Origin: Sphingopyxis sp. OPL5
GTDB taxonomy: Bacteria; Pseudomonadota; Alphaproteobacteria; Sphingomonadales; Sphingomonadaceae
Assembly: GCF_003797775.2 (NCBI RefSeq)
Contig: NZ_CP060725.1
Span: forward strand, 1,612,001-1,676,000
Direction: 5' to 3'
Length of the DNA: 64,000 nt
Shown: piece by piece, positions 24,394 through 32,594 of the stretch
How positions within the stretch are numbered: the stretch's first letter is position 1
Layout of the letters: each line of letters begins with the position of its first letter
The notes under the pieces: model-generated
What the model was told of the DNA's origin: nothing
What the model saw: only the letters and a program-made list of their open reading frames with translations
Database searches by the model: none
Program-made: the position numbers and the translations under genes

Positions 24394-24732
24394 ATGGCCA
24401 TTCAGCTCTCCACCTTCCGCAGCTTCCCGACCGCCTTCACGATCGTCGCGGCTTCGGCTCTCGCCTTCACCGGCCTCGTCGCCTCCACCTCGCCCGCTTA
24501 CGCCCAGTCGGCCAGCGATTATCGCTGCGCCGGTCTCGCCGATCAGGCCGCGACCGCCGCCGGCGGTGCCGAAGCCGGCAAGCAGGTCAATGCCAAGCGC
24601 TTCGTGTCGACCGGCAAGAAGCTTTGCGAAGCGGGCAACGAACGCGCCGCCGCCAAGCAGTTCCGCGCCGCGCTCAAGCTCGCCGGCGTCGCCGAACTCG
24701 AAACCGACAGCAAGATGGCGTCGGCCAACTAA
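24394..24732 (+). CDS. Small secreted hypothetical protein
   Basis: A 112-residue protein with a Sec signal peptide (hydrophobic AFTIVAASALAFTGLVAS, cleavage near AYAQS). The mature part of about 75 residues has two cysteines (CAGLADQ and KLCEAGNER) and looks helical and TPR-like, with AAAKQFRAALKLAGV. An AAAGGAAC ribosome-binding site precedes the ATG at 24394; upstream in-frame starts lack a signal. It is followed by a good terminator, so it is probably a single, perhaps well-expressed gene. No family is recognised. Confidence 0.8.
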   Translation: MAIQLSTFRSFPTAFTIVAASALAFTGLVASTSPAYAQSASDYRCAGLADQAATAAGGAEAGKQVNAKRFVSTGKKLCEAGNERAAAKQFRAALKLAGVAELETDSKMASAN

Positions 24733-24797
24733 GCCTAAGCCACCAGGACACCAATCTCCGATCCGTCCTCTCCCTCTCCCCGACGGATCCACCAACT

Positions 24798-24825
24798 GGG
24801 GCGGCACCTGACACAGGGCCGCCCC
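24798..24825 (+). terminator. Intrinsic-terminator-like hairpin after small secreted protein
   Basis: GGGGCGGC (24798-24805) pairs with GCCGCCCC (24818-24825) and is followed by GATTTGTT. Outer bases CCAAC and GTTGG can extend the stem. It separates the small secreted protein from the FKBP gene. Confidence 0.6.
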
Positions 24826-24899
24826 GATTTGTTGGTGCGGGGGATTGCGCGGCGGCACCGGGCGGTTATGCCGCGAACTCCAACCGGGAGTTTTCGTCC

Positions 24900-25391
24900 A
24901 TGACCCTATCGCGCCGCCTTTCCGTCCTTGCCGCCACCAGCCTGATGGCGTTCGCCGTGCCGACCGCCGCGCAGGATGCCCCGACGCAGCAGGTGAGCAC
25001 CGCCTGGCTCAACCGCCAGTCGGCGGCGCTCGCCGAACGCAATGCCGGCAACGGCTGGAACGTGATGGCGAGCGGGCTGCGCTGGCGCCGCGTCGCGGGC
25101 ACCGGCGCCGGGCCGCGCCCGGGACCGAGTGACTCGGTCACCGTCCATTATGTCGGCAGCTTCGTCGACGGCAGCATCTTCGACAGCTCGGTCGCGCGCG
25201 GCGAGCCCGCGACCTTTCCGCTCAACCGCGTGATCGACGGCTGGACCGAGGGCGTCACCTATATGGCGGTGGGCGACAAGGTCGAATTCGCGATTCCCTA
25301 TTATCTCGCCTATGGCGCCGGCGGCAGAGGCCCGATCCCCGGCGGCGCGACCCTGTTCTTCACCGTCGAACTGCTCGGTATCGGGGGCTGA
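24900..25391 (+). CDS. FKBP-type peptidyl-prolyl cis-trans isomerase, exported
   Basis: A 163-residue protein with a signal peptide (MTLSRRLSVLAATSLMAF, cleavage near AAQ) and one FKBP domain from about residue 60. Hallmarks are DSVTVHYVGSFVDGSIFDSS, VIDGWTEGV with the active-site Trp, and YLAYGAGGRGPIPGGATL. It should catalyse proline isomerisation in the periplasm. The stop is two bases from the next gene's start, so it is probably co-transcribed with the iminopeptidase. Confidence 0.92.
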   Translation: MTLSRRLSVLAATSLMAFAVPTAAQDAPTQQVSTAWLNRQSAALAERNAGNGWNVMASGLRWRRVAGTGAGPRPGPSDSVTVHYVGSFVDGSIFDSSVARGEPATFPLNRVIDGWTEGVTYMAVGDKVEFAIPYYLAYGAGGRGPIPGGATLFFTVELLGIGG

Positions 25392-25393
25392 CC

Positions 25394-26485
25394 ATGGATT
25401 TTTCGCGCCTTCAGGAGAGCAGCAAGATCGGCGACGCCTGGGTCTATCCCGCCGCCGCTCCGCTCGGCAGCGGCCTGCTCGACGTCGACAGCGACGCCGG
25501 CCACCGCCTGTACTGGGAGGAGTATGGCAATCCCGACGGCGAACCGGTGATGTTCCTCCACGGCGGTCCCGGCGGCGCCTGCGCCCCCGACATGGCGCGG
25601 TTCTTCGACCCCGCGCGCTACCGCGTGATCCTGTTCGACCAGCGTGGCTGCGGCAAGAGCGAGCCGACGGTCGCCTCGGCGGGCCCCGCGGTGGCGCTGC
25701 GTCACAACACCACCGCCGACCTGATCGGCGATATCGTCAAGCTCCGCGACGCGCTGGGTATCGCCGGGCCGATGCATGTCTTCGGCGGCAGCTGGGGCAG
25801 CACGCTCGCCATGGCCTATGCGATCGAGCACCCCGGCCATTGCGCCAGCCTGATCCTGCGCGGCATCTTCCTCGGCGCGGCCGAGGATCTCGACTATCTC
25901 TATCAGGGCAATGCCGCGAGCTTTCACGAGGCGCCCTATGCGCTGACCGCGCCCGGCGCCTATATCCATTATCCCGACGAATGGGCGGAGCTGCTGTCGG
26001 TGCTGAACCCCGAGGAGCGGCGCGACGTCATGGCGTCGTACAAGCGTATTTTCGACATGGTCCCCGCGACCGACGCCGAGCGTAAACAGCAGCTCGACGC
26101 CGCGGTCACCTGGTCTTTGTGGGAAGGGGTGATCTCGAACATGATCCCCGAATCGGCGGCGACGGGCAAGTTCGGCGACGCCGATTTCGCGCTCTGCTTC
26201 GCGCAGATCGAGGCGCATTATTTCGCCAACAACCTGTTCATCGAACCCGGCCACCTGCTCGGCAGCGCCGATATCCTCGCGAAAATCCCGGTGCATATCG
26301 TCCATGGCCGTTTCGACCAGGTTTGCCCGCTGACGCAGGCGTCGCGCCTCGTCGCGGCGCTGCGCGGGGCGGGGGCCGAACCCGCCACCTATGTGATCAC
26401 CAACGCCGGGCACAGCGCGATGGAGCGCGAGAATGCGCTGGCGCTGACCGCGATCATGGACGGGCTGCCGAAGCTGGCGGGCTGA
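25394..26485 (+). CDS. pip: Prolyl iminopeptidase-like alpha/beta hydrolase
   Basis: A 363-residue S33-family hydrolase; it should release N-terminal proline from peptides. Motifs are the oxyanion segment FLHGGPGGACAPDMARFFD, DQRGCGKSEP, nucleophile Ser in GGSWGS, acid Asp in VHGRFDQVCP and His in NAGHSAME, in the right order for a catalytic triad. Bacterial prolyl iminopeptidases are about 310-320 residues, so this one has roughly 40 extra. No signal peptide, so cytoplasmic. Its stop overlaps the next start (TGATG). Confidence 0.88.
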   Translation: MDFSRLQESSKIGDAWVYPAAAPLGSGLLDVDSDAGHRLYWEEYGNPDGEPVMFLHGGPGGACAPDMARFFDPARYRVILFDQRGCGKSEPTVASAGPAVALRHNTTADLIGDIVKLRDALGIAGPMHVFGGSWGSTLAMAYAIEHPGHCASLILRGIFLGAAEDLDYLYQGNAASFHEAPYALTAPGAYIHYPDEWAELLSVLNPEERRDVMASYKRIFDMVPATDAERKQQLDAAVTWSLWEGVISNMIPESAATGKFGDADFALCFAQIEAHYFANNLFIEPGHLLGSADILAKIPVHIVHGRFDQVCPLTQASRLVAALRGAGAEPATYVITNAGHSAMERENALALTAIMDGLPKLAG

Positions 26486-27351
26486 TGGCGGTTCGCTATC
26501 ATCGCGTCGGCATCGCCGGGTCGGGGCGCGTGGCGCGGGCCCTGGCGCTGGCGCTGGCGCCGTTCTCGGCCGAGCCGGTGCTGCTGTGGGGACGCTCGCC
26601 CGAGCGCGTGCGGGATGCCGCGGAAGTGGCCGGCGCCGGAGCGGCGGAAGCGATCGAATGGCTGACGGAGCGTTGCGACGCGATCGTCCTTGCGGTCGCC
26701 GACGATGCCTTGGCGGCGGTCGCGGCCAGCCTGGCTGCGGCGCTGGCGCCGGGCCGCGACCCGTTCGTCTGCCATGTCAGCGGCGGCAGCGGCGCTGCGG
26801 TGCTGGCACCGCTGGCCGCGCGCGGCGCGCTGACCGCGGCGGTCCATCCGGCGATGACCTTCACCGGCGACCCGGTGCAGGAGGTCGAGCGCATGGCGGG
26901 TGCGCGCTTCGCGATCACCGCGCCCGATGGCGAGGCCATGGCCGAGGCGCGGACGCTCGTCGGCCTGCTCGGCGGCGTGGCGGTCGCGATCGCCGAGGAT
27001 CGCCGCGCGCTCTATCACGCCGCGCTGTCGCACGCCGCGAACCATCTGGTGACCTTGCTCGGCGGGGCGTCGCATGCGCTGCGCGTCGCGGGCGACGACG
27101 AGCCGGAGGCCTTGCTCGCGCCGCTGGTGCGGGCGGCGCTGGAGAACAGCCTGGCCAAAGGCTTCGGGGCGTTGTCGGGGCCGCTGCTGCGCGGCGATGG
27201 CGACACGATCGCCGCGCACATCGACGCGATCATGCGCGATTGCCCGGACCTGTTGCCCGCTTATCGCGCAATGGCGCTGGCGACGCTCGCCGCGCTCGAC
27301 CGATCGGGTGCGGCGCCGCCGCCCGACCTCCGCCGGATCGTCGCCGGCTAG
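26485..27351 (+). CDS. DUF2520 / Rossmann-like NAD(P)-binding protein
   Basis: A 288-residue protein with an N-terminal Rossmann fold (VGIAGSGRVARALALAL, residues about 8-24) and a C-terminal helical domain. HPAMTFTGDP is a typical motif of the DUF2520 group related to pyrroline-5-carboxylate reductase and ketopantoate reductase, which has no settled function. The ATG at 26485 shares a base with the iminopeptidase stop. It is convergent with trmB, six bases between stops. Confidence 0.82.
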   Translation: MAVRYHRVGIAGSGRVARALALALAPFSAEPVLLWGRSPERVRDAAEVAGAGAAEAIEWLTERCDAIVLAVADDALAAVAASLAAALAPGRDPFVCHVSGGSGAAVLAPLAARGALTAAVHPAMTFTGDPVQEVERMAGARFAITAPDGEAMAEARTLVGLLGGVAVAIAEDRRALYHAALSHAANHLVTLLGGASHALRVAGDDEPEALLAPLVRAALENSLAKGFGALSGPLLRGDGDTIAAHIDAIMRDCPDLLPAYRAMALATLAALDRSGAAPPPDLRRIVAG

Positions 27352-27357
27352 CGAGCC

Positions 27358-28071
27358 TCAGCGCCGCCGGTAGCGGAAATACCACACCTCATGGCCCTGC
27401 GCGCGGGCCTTGGCCTCGTAGCGGGTTTCGGGCCAGCCGGCGGGGCGGACGAGAAAGTCCTGCGCGTCCTTGGCCAGCCATTCATATTGGTGGCGGTGGC
27501 GGCGCATCACCATCAGCGCATGTTCCAGATAGACCGGATGGTCGGTGCCGAAGCGGAACTCGCCGCCGGGCTTCAGCTTCGCCGCGATCAGGTCGAGCGG
27601 GCCGTCGTTCATCATCCGCCGCTTGGCATGGCGCGCCTTGGGCCAGGGGTCGGGGTGGAGCAGATAGGCGAAGCTGAGCGCGCCGTCGGGAATGCGGCGC
27701 AGCACTTCGAGCGCGTCGCCATGATGGATGCGGACATTGCCGAGCGGCAGGCCGGCGCCATGGTCGCCCGCGACATGGACCAGCGCCTGCGCAACGCCGT
27801 TGATAAAGGGTTCGGCGCCGATGAAACCATGGTCGGGCAACATGTCGGCGCGCCCCGCCATATGCTCGCCGCCGCCGAAGCCGATCTCGAAATGCAGCGG
27901 GCGGTCATAACCGAACAGCGCTTCGGCGGTGACCTCGCCGTCGAGCGGCACCGCGATCTGCGGCAGCAGCGTGTCGATCAGGTCCTGCTGGCCCGCGCGC
28001 AGCGGTTTGCCTTTCGAGCGGCCATAGAGGCGGTTGATCGTCGTCGGATCGCCGGGCTTGTATGCAGTCAT
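27358..28071 (-). CDS. trmB: tRNA (guanine-N7-)-methyltransferase
   Basis: A 237-residue SAM-dependent enzyme that makes m7G46 in the tRNA variable loop. FEIGFGGGEH (residues 61-70) is the SAM-binding loop, followed by LLHPDPWPKARHAKRRM (137-153), the TrmB signature, and GTDHPVYLEH. The start at 28071 gives a standard-length protein. In other sphingomonads trmB is commonly next to metK; here three extra genes separate them (28118-31253). Confidence 0.94.
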   Translation of the reverse strand: MTAYKPGDPTTINRLYGRSKGKPLRAGQQDLIDTLLPQIAVPLDGEVTAEALFGYDRPLHFEIGFGGGEHMAGRADMLPDHGFIGAEPFINGVAQALVHVAGDHGAGLPLGNVRIHHGDALEVLRRIPDGALSFAYLLHPDPWPKARHAKRRMMNDGPLDLIAAKLKPGGEFRFGTDHPVYLEHALMVMRRHRHQYEWLAKDAQDFLVRPAGWPETRYEAKARAQGHEVWYFRYRRR

Positions 28072-28117
28072 GGCGCGCGCGTTAGCGCGGTGTCCGGCGC
28101 GGCGAAAGGCCGATGTG

Positions 28118-29194
28118 CTATTTCGGGTCGGACGCGATCTCGATATTGGTGTTTTTGCCCCAGGTGTTGAGTTTCGCCACGACGCGATTTGCATTGATGA
28201 TCTCGATAACGCGGTCGGGCGAGGGGAGGCGGTCCTGCGGCGCATAGAGCGTCGATTCGAAAGCATCGACAAACTGGATCGAATAGGGGGCCGGCTTCTC
28301 TTTTGATGGCGGCATGAAACCCCATGCTGCGGCAGTGCCGACGAGCACCGCATTGCCATTGTCGCCGAGCGCGACGAGATAATGATCGGGGCTGCCGTTG
28401 GGGCGATAGAGGCGCTGATTATCCGAGATCGGGGAATCGCGGCACCATGTTGCCGGGGCTTTCGGGCGCATGAAGCGTGTGCTGTCGCCGCTCGTCAATA
28501 TGATGCCGAACGCCTCGGCTATTCCCGTCCCGGAGGATTGCGGCGCGTCCTTCGCCGCCACCGGAAAGTCGAGGACTGGTGTGCAGTCGGCGATCGGCAC
28601 CGCGACCGGCGCCTCGGTCGTGGTCCCGGTCGGCCAGCGGATTTCGTTCAGCACGCCGTCGATCAGCGCCGACAATTGCTGCGGCGATTTCGTGCGCGAG
28701 GTGATCCGTATTTTCACATACCAGTCGCCGAAAGGCAGCAACGCCAACCCCGTGCTCTTGTAACCGGCGTCCCCATGCGGCTGGTAGACCGCTTTCAACC
28801 CGGTGGCACCTGTTTGCCCGGGCGGGATGAAGGCCTGCGGCGGAATTATCAGGCCGGGCTTGCCGAACTGGTCGCGGTTCTCGATCGCCCATTGCGCCTG
28901 CGCGAACCACACCGGCACGCCGCCATTGGTGTTGCGGAAAATATAGAAGGACACATAATCCTCGGCCCCCTCCGGCTCGAACGACAGGCCGACGTCGAGT
29001 TCGTCCTGCGCATAGGCCTTGGCCTTGGTCAGCGCATTGCCGCCGAGCGTCGCGGGCACGGTGATACCGCTGTGCGCGTGGGTCCAGGCCTCGCCATGGC
29101 TGATCGCCAGATCCTGCTGCGCGGCGACGGGTGCCGCCGGGACAAGCATGAGCGCGCCCGCGACAATAAGCCCCTTGATCCAACGGTTTCGCAT
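28118..29194 (-). CDS. Secreted protein of unknown family, paralog 1 of pore-former flanking pair
   Basis: A 358-residue exported protein with a Sec signal peptide (MRNRWIKGLIVAGALMLVPA, cleavage near VAAQQ). No known family is recognised. It is a clear paralog of 30279-31253: shared blocks are AWTHAHSGITVPATL (paralog 2: PWTHAHSGIIVPAAL), YIFRNTNGGVPVWFAQAQ and FGDWYVKI, plus conserved Cys in IADC and WC. The start at 29194 is set by the signal peptide and a GGGGAGGG ribosome-binding site, which lies in a long hairpin. It follows the pore-former-like gene, so a partner or processing role is possible. Confidence 0.75.
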   Translation of the reverse strand: MRNRWIKGLIVAGALMLVPAAPVAAQQDLAISHGEAWTHAHSGITVPATLGGNALTKAKAYAQDELDVGLSFEPEGAEDYVSFYIFRNTNGGVPVWFAQAQWAIENRDQFGKPGLIIPPQAFIPPGQTGATGLKAVYQPHGDAGYKSTGLALLPFGDWYVKIRITSRTKSPQQLSALIDGVLNEIRWPTGTTTEAPVAVPIADCTPVLDFPVAAKDAPQSSGTGIAEAFGIILTSGDSTRFMRPKAPATWCRDSPISDNQRLYRPNGSPDHYLVALGDNGNAVLVGTAAAWGFMPPSKEKPAPYSIQFVDAFESTLYAPQDRLPSPDRVIEIINANRVVAKLNTWGKNTNIEIASDPK

Positions 29195-29199
29195 GATGA

Positions 29200-29240
29200 C
29201 CCTCCCCGATCTGGCAGCGACGCTGTCAGATCGGGGAGGG
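29200..29240 (-). promoter_or_regulatory. Leader hairpin sequestering the ribosome-binding site of 28118-29194
   Basis: CCCTCCCCGATCTG (29200-29213 on the plus strand) is the exact reverse complement of CAGATCGGGGAGGG (29227-29240). The loop itself pairs CAGC with GCTG, giving about 19 pairs around a three-base turn. In the minus-strand RNA the 3' arm holds GGGGAGGG, ending five bases before the AUG. There is no U-run, so this looks like a translational control hairpin rather than a terminator. Confidence 0.6.
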
Positions 29241-29267
29241 CAAGGCAAGTGGCATCGAAGAGGGCGA

Positions 29268-30131
29268 TCAGGCGGCGACCAGCCCCGTCTTTCCGGGCAC
29301 CGCGGTCGGCACCATCACTTTCATCATCGGGCGCGGACGCAGCGGTTGTTCCTCGGGACGGGCGTTGATGTCGATACCCTCGCTGCCGGAGAAGGTGCCC
29401 GAAATGGTGCCGACGACATCGGCGCCGTCTGCGCGGAAACCGGTCGTGTCATACAGATTGTTGGCGACCACCGCGTCGAGCACATAGCCGATCGGCACGA
29501 ACCACAGGTGATGGACGTTGCTGCCGCCGTTGATGTCGATCCAGTCGTCGAACCACACCGCGACGCTGCCGCTGATCCGGCAATCGGCGGTCCAGGGGAT
29601 CGTGAAATCCTGCGTGTCCATATAGGCGATGCAATGGTTCGATTTTTGCGCCGGGATCGTCACCGGGATCGATACCGACCAACTGTGCTGGGCGGTCGTC
29701 GATTGCGACTGGGTCGACGAGACCGACATCGTCAGCGATACCTTCGACGTGTCGGTGGCGACCCCCGCCACCCCGACGGTCACCGACATTTCGATGCCGA
29801 GGCTGATCGATTCGGTGATCGACATCGTATAGGTCTGCGTCGTCGAGGTGCTGGCGGCGAAGGTAATCGATTGCTGGGTGCTCGTGTCATTGTCGTACCA
29901 GATGTCCGACGCGACATAGGAACTGGGGTTCGGGGTCGACTGCCGGACCGACAGTTGCACATCGTTCACCGTCGCGGAGCATTGGTAGCGATGATAGGAG
30001 CCGCCGTCGTCGCCGCCATCGAGCTCGCTGGCTTGGGAATAATCGAGCGCTTGGGTAAAATGGCATCCGGTGCCGTGGCTGCGCGCCACGAAACAACCCC
30101 ACGCCCAAATGATATTCGGAATATCCGTCAT
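29268..30131 (-). CDS. Aerolysin/ETX-MTX2-like beta-pore-forming protein
   Basis: A 287-residue protein. Residues about 84-160 show the pattern of aerolysin-fold toxins: a Ser/Thr-rich strand (TQQSITFAASTSTTQTYTMS), an amphipathic segment (LGIEMSVTVGVAGVATDTSK, 111-130) that would form the membrane-inserting hairpin, a second Ser/Thr-rich strand (VSLTMSVSSTQSQSTT) and then the conserved-type WSVSIPVTIPAQKSNHC. No signal peptide is seen, and five cysteines are present (13, 23, 51, 167, 184). GAGGGGGT precedes the ATG at 30131. It lies between two paralogous secreted proteins. The fold assignment is by pattern only, and no activity is shown. Confidence 0.65.
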   Translation of the reverse strand: MTDIPNIIWAWGCFVARSHGTGCHFTQALDYSQASELDGGDDGGSYHRYQCSATVNDVQLSVRQSTPNPSSYVASDIWYDNDTSTQQSITFAASTSTTQTYTMSITESISLGIEMSVTVGVAGVATDTSKVSLTMSVSSTQSQSTTAQHSWSVSIPVTIPAQKSNHCIAYMDTQDFTIPWTADCRISGSVAVWFDDWIDINGGSNVHHLWFVPIGYVLDAVVANNLYDTTGFRADGADVVGTISGTFSGSEGIDINARPEEQPLRPRPMMKVMVPTAVPGKTGLVAA

Positions 30132-30278
30132 GGTACCCCCCTCATTTCTGCAAGCAACAGGGATTCCATGGCACAATTGCCGCGACCCCCGGCTCCGGAG
30201 TCTACTGTTTACCGGTCCGCTGGCAATTGATTCTTTTAGGGATCGATTCGGCACGTTTTAAGTAATGTTGCCGGTCGG

Positions 30279-31253
30279 TTAGCGTGTCGGCCAAGTCTCG
30301 ATCGCCGCGACGCTGCGGTCGGCGGCGGCCAGATCGAGGACGTGTTGCGGCGACGGCATCCTGTCCTGCGCGACGATTGTGAAAGTTTGGCGGGCGCCCA
30401 CCAGATTGGCCGAATAATAGGTCGCGCCGACGGCGCCCTGCGGCTCGACCGCGAACGCCTTGCCGTTGTCGCCGGTCGCCAGCAGATAACGGTCGCGCGC
30501 GCCGTCGGGGCGGTACACCGCCTGGTTGCCGCGCACGACCTGGTCGAGGCACCAGCGCGTGCCGACCATCCGCGCCGCCGCGGTCCTCACCCCCGCGGTC
30601 AATGCGGTGTCGGGTAGCGTCGAATCGGTCGCGTCGGGGCCAAAGACCAGCTTCGGCGCGCAATCGGCGATCGGGCGCACCGCGGGCGCGGTGCCGCGCG
30701 GCAATGTGAGTTCGGCCAGCACCCCCTCCATCCAGCCCGACAGGTCGGCGGGGGTCAGCGTGGCGGAGTTGGCGCGCAGCTTCACATACCAGTCGCCCAC
30801 CGCGAACAGCGCGACCCCGGTGCTGCGGATGCCCTCGACCCCCACCGGCGCGAACACCGCCTTGATTCCGCTCGCAGTGCTTTGTCCGGGCGGGGTGAAG
30901 GCGACCGGCGCGACGCCGAGCGGCGGATCGGCGAGGTCGGTGCGCAGGCTGATCGCGCGCTGCGCCTGCGCGAACCAGACCGGGACCGCGCCATTGGTGT
31001 TGCGAAAGATGTAGACGGTGAGCGATTCGCGCCCGTCGTCCGACGCGAAATTCTGGCTGATGTCGAGTTCGGGCGCCGCGAAGCTGGTGGCGCGCACGCG
31101 CGGCAGTTCGTCGAGCGCGGCGGGGACGATGATTCCGCTATGTGCGTGCGTCCACGGCTTGCCCTCGGCGACCGCCAGCGGTTCCTGCGCCGCGACGGGC
31201 GCGGCGCTCAGCGCCGCGGCGACAAAAAATGCCCGATACCAGATGTTTGCCAT
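30279..31253 (-). CDS. Secreted protein of unknown family, paralog 2 of pore-former flanking pair
   Basis: A 324-residue exported protein with signal peptide MANIWYRAFFVAAALSAAPV (cleavage near VAAQE), no recognised family. It is homologous along most of its length to 28118-29194 (PWTHAHSGIIVPAAL, VYIFRNTNGAVPVWFAQAQR, VGDWYVKL, IADC, RWC), though diverged and shorter. It is first in the order paralog 2, pore-former, paralog 1, and is separated from metK by 71 bases. Its ribosome-binding site GGGAGG is in the 3' arm of a hairpin like that of paralog 1. Confidence 0.75.
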   Translation of the reverse strand: MANIWYRAFFVAAALSAAPVAAQEPLAVAEGKPWTHAHSGIIVPAALDELPRVRATSFAAPELDISQNFASDDGRESLTVYIFRNTNGAVPVWFAQAQRAISLRTDLADPPLGVAPVAFTPPGQSTASGIKAVFAPVGVEGIRSTGVALFAVGDWYVKLRANSATLTPADLSGWMEGVLAELTLPRGTAPAVRPIADCAPKLVFGPDATDSTLPDTALTAGVRTAAARMVGTRWCLDQVVRGNQAVYRPDGARDRYLLATGDNGKAFAVEPQGAVGATYYSANLVGARQTFTIVAQDRMPSPQHVLDLAAADRSVAAIETWPTR

Positions 31254-31260
31254 CGCTCAT

Positions 31261-31297
31261 CCTCCCGTCCCCGACCGATAGCTGTCAGAACGGGAGG
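31261..31297 (-). promoter_or_regulatory. Leader hairpin sequestering the ribosome-binding site of 30279-31253
   Basis: CCTCCCGT (31261-31268, plus strand) pairs with ACGGGAGG (31290-31297). In the minus-strand RNA the 3' arm is the GGGAGG ribosome-binding site, seven bases before the AUG. The 5' arm and adjoining bases (CCCTCCCG, then TCTGACAGC) match the leader of paralog 1 (CCCTCCCCG, then TCTGACAGC), so the leader was kept with the gene. Confidence 0.5.
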
Positions 31298-31324
31298 GCG
31301 ATGGCAAGCGGGCCTTGCGGCGCT

Positions 31325-32545
31325 TTATTCGGCGAGTGCGGCCTTCAGCTTGTCGACCAGGTCGGTGCGTTCCCAGGGGAACGTATCGCCGGTCGCGGTG
31401 CGGCCGAAATGGCCGTAAGCTGCGGTCTGCTTGTAGATCGGTTTGTTGAGGCCGAGGTGGGTGCGGATGCCCTTCGGCGTCAGGCGCACGAGCTGCGGGA
31501 TCACCGCTTCGAGCTTGCCTTCGTCGACATTTCCCGTGCCGTGCAGGTCGACATAGATCGACAGCGGTTCGGCGACGCCGATCGCATAGCTGAGCTGGAT
31601 CGTGCACCGGCGCGCGAGGCCCGCGGCGACGATGTTCTTGGCGAGGTAGCGGGTGACATAGGCGGCCGAGCGGTCGACCTTGGTCGGATCCTTGCCGCTG
31701 AACGCGCCGCCGCCGTGCGGGCTGGCGCCGCCATAGGTGTCGACGATGATCTTGCGGCCGGTCAGCCCGGCGTCGCCGTCGGGGCCGCCGATCTCGAAAC
31801 GGCCGGTCGGATTGATGTGATAGACGGTGTTCGCGGTGAGCAGTTCGGCGGGCAGCACGTCGGCGATGACGCCCTTCACATAGTCGCGCAGCTCGGCGTA
31901 TTTCGCTTCGTCGCCTTCGCCATTGTGGAAATAATAGCCCGGCGCATGCTGGGTCGACACGACGATCGCGGTCGCCTCGACCGGGCGCTCGTTGGCGTAG
32001 CGCAGCGTGACCTGGCTCTTGGTGTCGGGCTCGAGGAAGGGTGCGGTGCCGGCCTTGCGGTCGGCGGCCATACGCTCGAGGATCTTGTGGCTGTAATCGA
32101 GCGTCGCGGGCATCAGATCGGGGGTCTCGTCCGACGCATAGCCGAACATGATGCCCTGGTCGCCGGCGCCTTCGTCCTTGTCGCCGCTCTCGTCGACGCC
32201 CTGCGCGATATGCGCCGACTGGCCGTGGAGGTTGTTCTCGAAGCGGAAGGTCTCCCAATGGAAGCCGTCCTGCTCATAGCCGATTTCCCGGACCGTGTTG
32301 CGCACGGTGGCCTCGATCTCTTCGAGTGCGCCCGGCGCCCATTCGCCGTTCTCGAACACGCCCTTGCAGCGGATTTCACCGGCGAGGACGACGAGCTGGG
32401 TCGTGGTCAGCGTTTCACAGGCGACGCGCGCTTCGGGGTCCTTCGACAGGAACAGGTCGACGATCGAATCGCTGATCTGGTCCGACACCTTGTCGGGGTG
32501 CCCTTCGGAAACGCTTTCGGACGTGAAGAGGAAGCTGTTGCGCAT
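31325..32545 (-). CDS. metK: S-adenosylmethionine synthetase
   Basis: A 406-residue enzyme making SAM from methionine and ATP. The N-terminal [17 protein letters not shown] (about residues 14-30) contains the ATP/metal-binding His and Asp. [20 protein letters not shown] is the P-loop-like signature and [12 protein letters not shown] is typical of the alphaproteobacterial form. It follows lnt by 49 bases; a perfect palindrome lies in that gap. Confidence 0.96.
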   Translation of the reverse strand: MRNSFLFTSESVSEGHPDKVSDQISDSIVDLFLSKDPEARVACETLTTTQLVVLAGEIRCKGVFENGEWAPGALEEIEATVRNTVREIGYEQDGFHWETFRFENNLHGQSAHIAQGVDESGDKDEGAGDQGIMFGYASDETPDLMPATLDYSHKILERMAADRKAGTAPFLEPDTKSQVTLRYANERPVEATAIVVSTQHAPGYYFHNGEGDEAKYAELRDYVKGVIADVLPAELLTANTVYHINPTGRFEIGGPDGDAGLTGRKIIVDTYGGASPHGGGAFSGKDPTKVDRSAAYVTRYLAKNIVAAGLARRCTIQLSYAIGVAEPLSIYVDLHGTGNVDEGKLEAVIPQLVRLTPKGIRTHLGLNKPIYKQTAAYGHFGRTATGDTFPWERTDLVDKLKAALAE

Positions 32546-32566
32546 GGGAGCCTTCTTGGATCGAAT

Positions 32567-32582
32567 ATAAAGGAAGCTTTAT
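32567..32582. promoter_or_regulatory. Palindromic candidate operator before metK
   Basis: ATAAAG-GAAG-CTTTAT, a perfect 6-4-6 palindrome lying 22-37 bases upstream of the metK start, inside the lnt-metK gap. From memory it resembles palindromes reported for ArsR-type repressors of methionine/SAM metabolism (SahR); that resemblance is unverified. A SAM riboswitch would not fit in the 49-base gap. Confidence 0.5.
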
Positions 32583-32594
32583 GTGTGGGCGCTG

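Noticed and set aside
29200..29240. Rho-independent terminator between the pore-former-like gene and paralog 1.
   Set aside because: The hairpin is strong but has no T-run on either strand, and its arm contains the ribosome-binding site of the next gene.
32546..32594. A SAM-sensing riboswitch before metK.
   Set aside because: The gap is only 49 bases and contains a simple palindrome; there is no room for a known SAM aptamer, and lnt coding sequence lies directly upstream.
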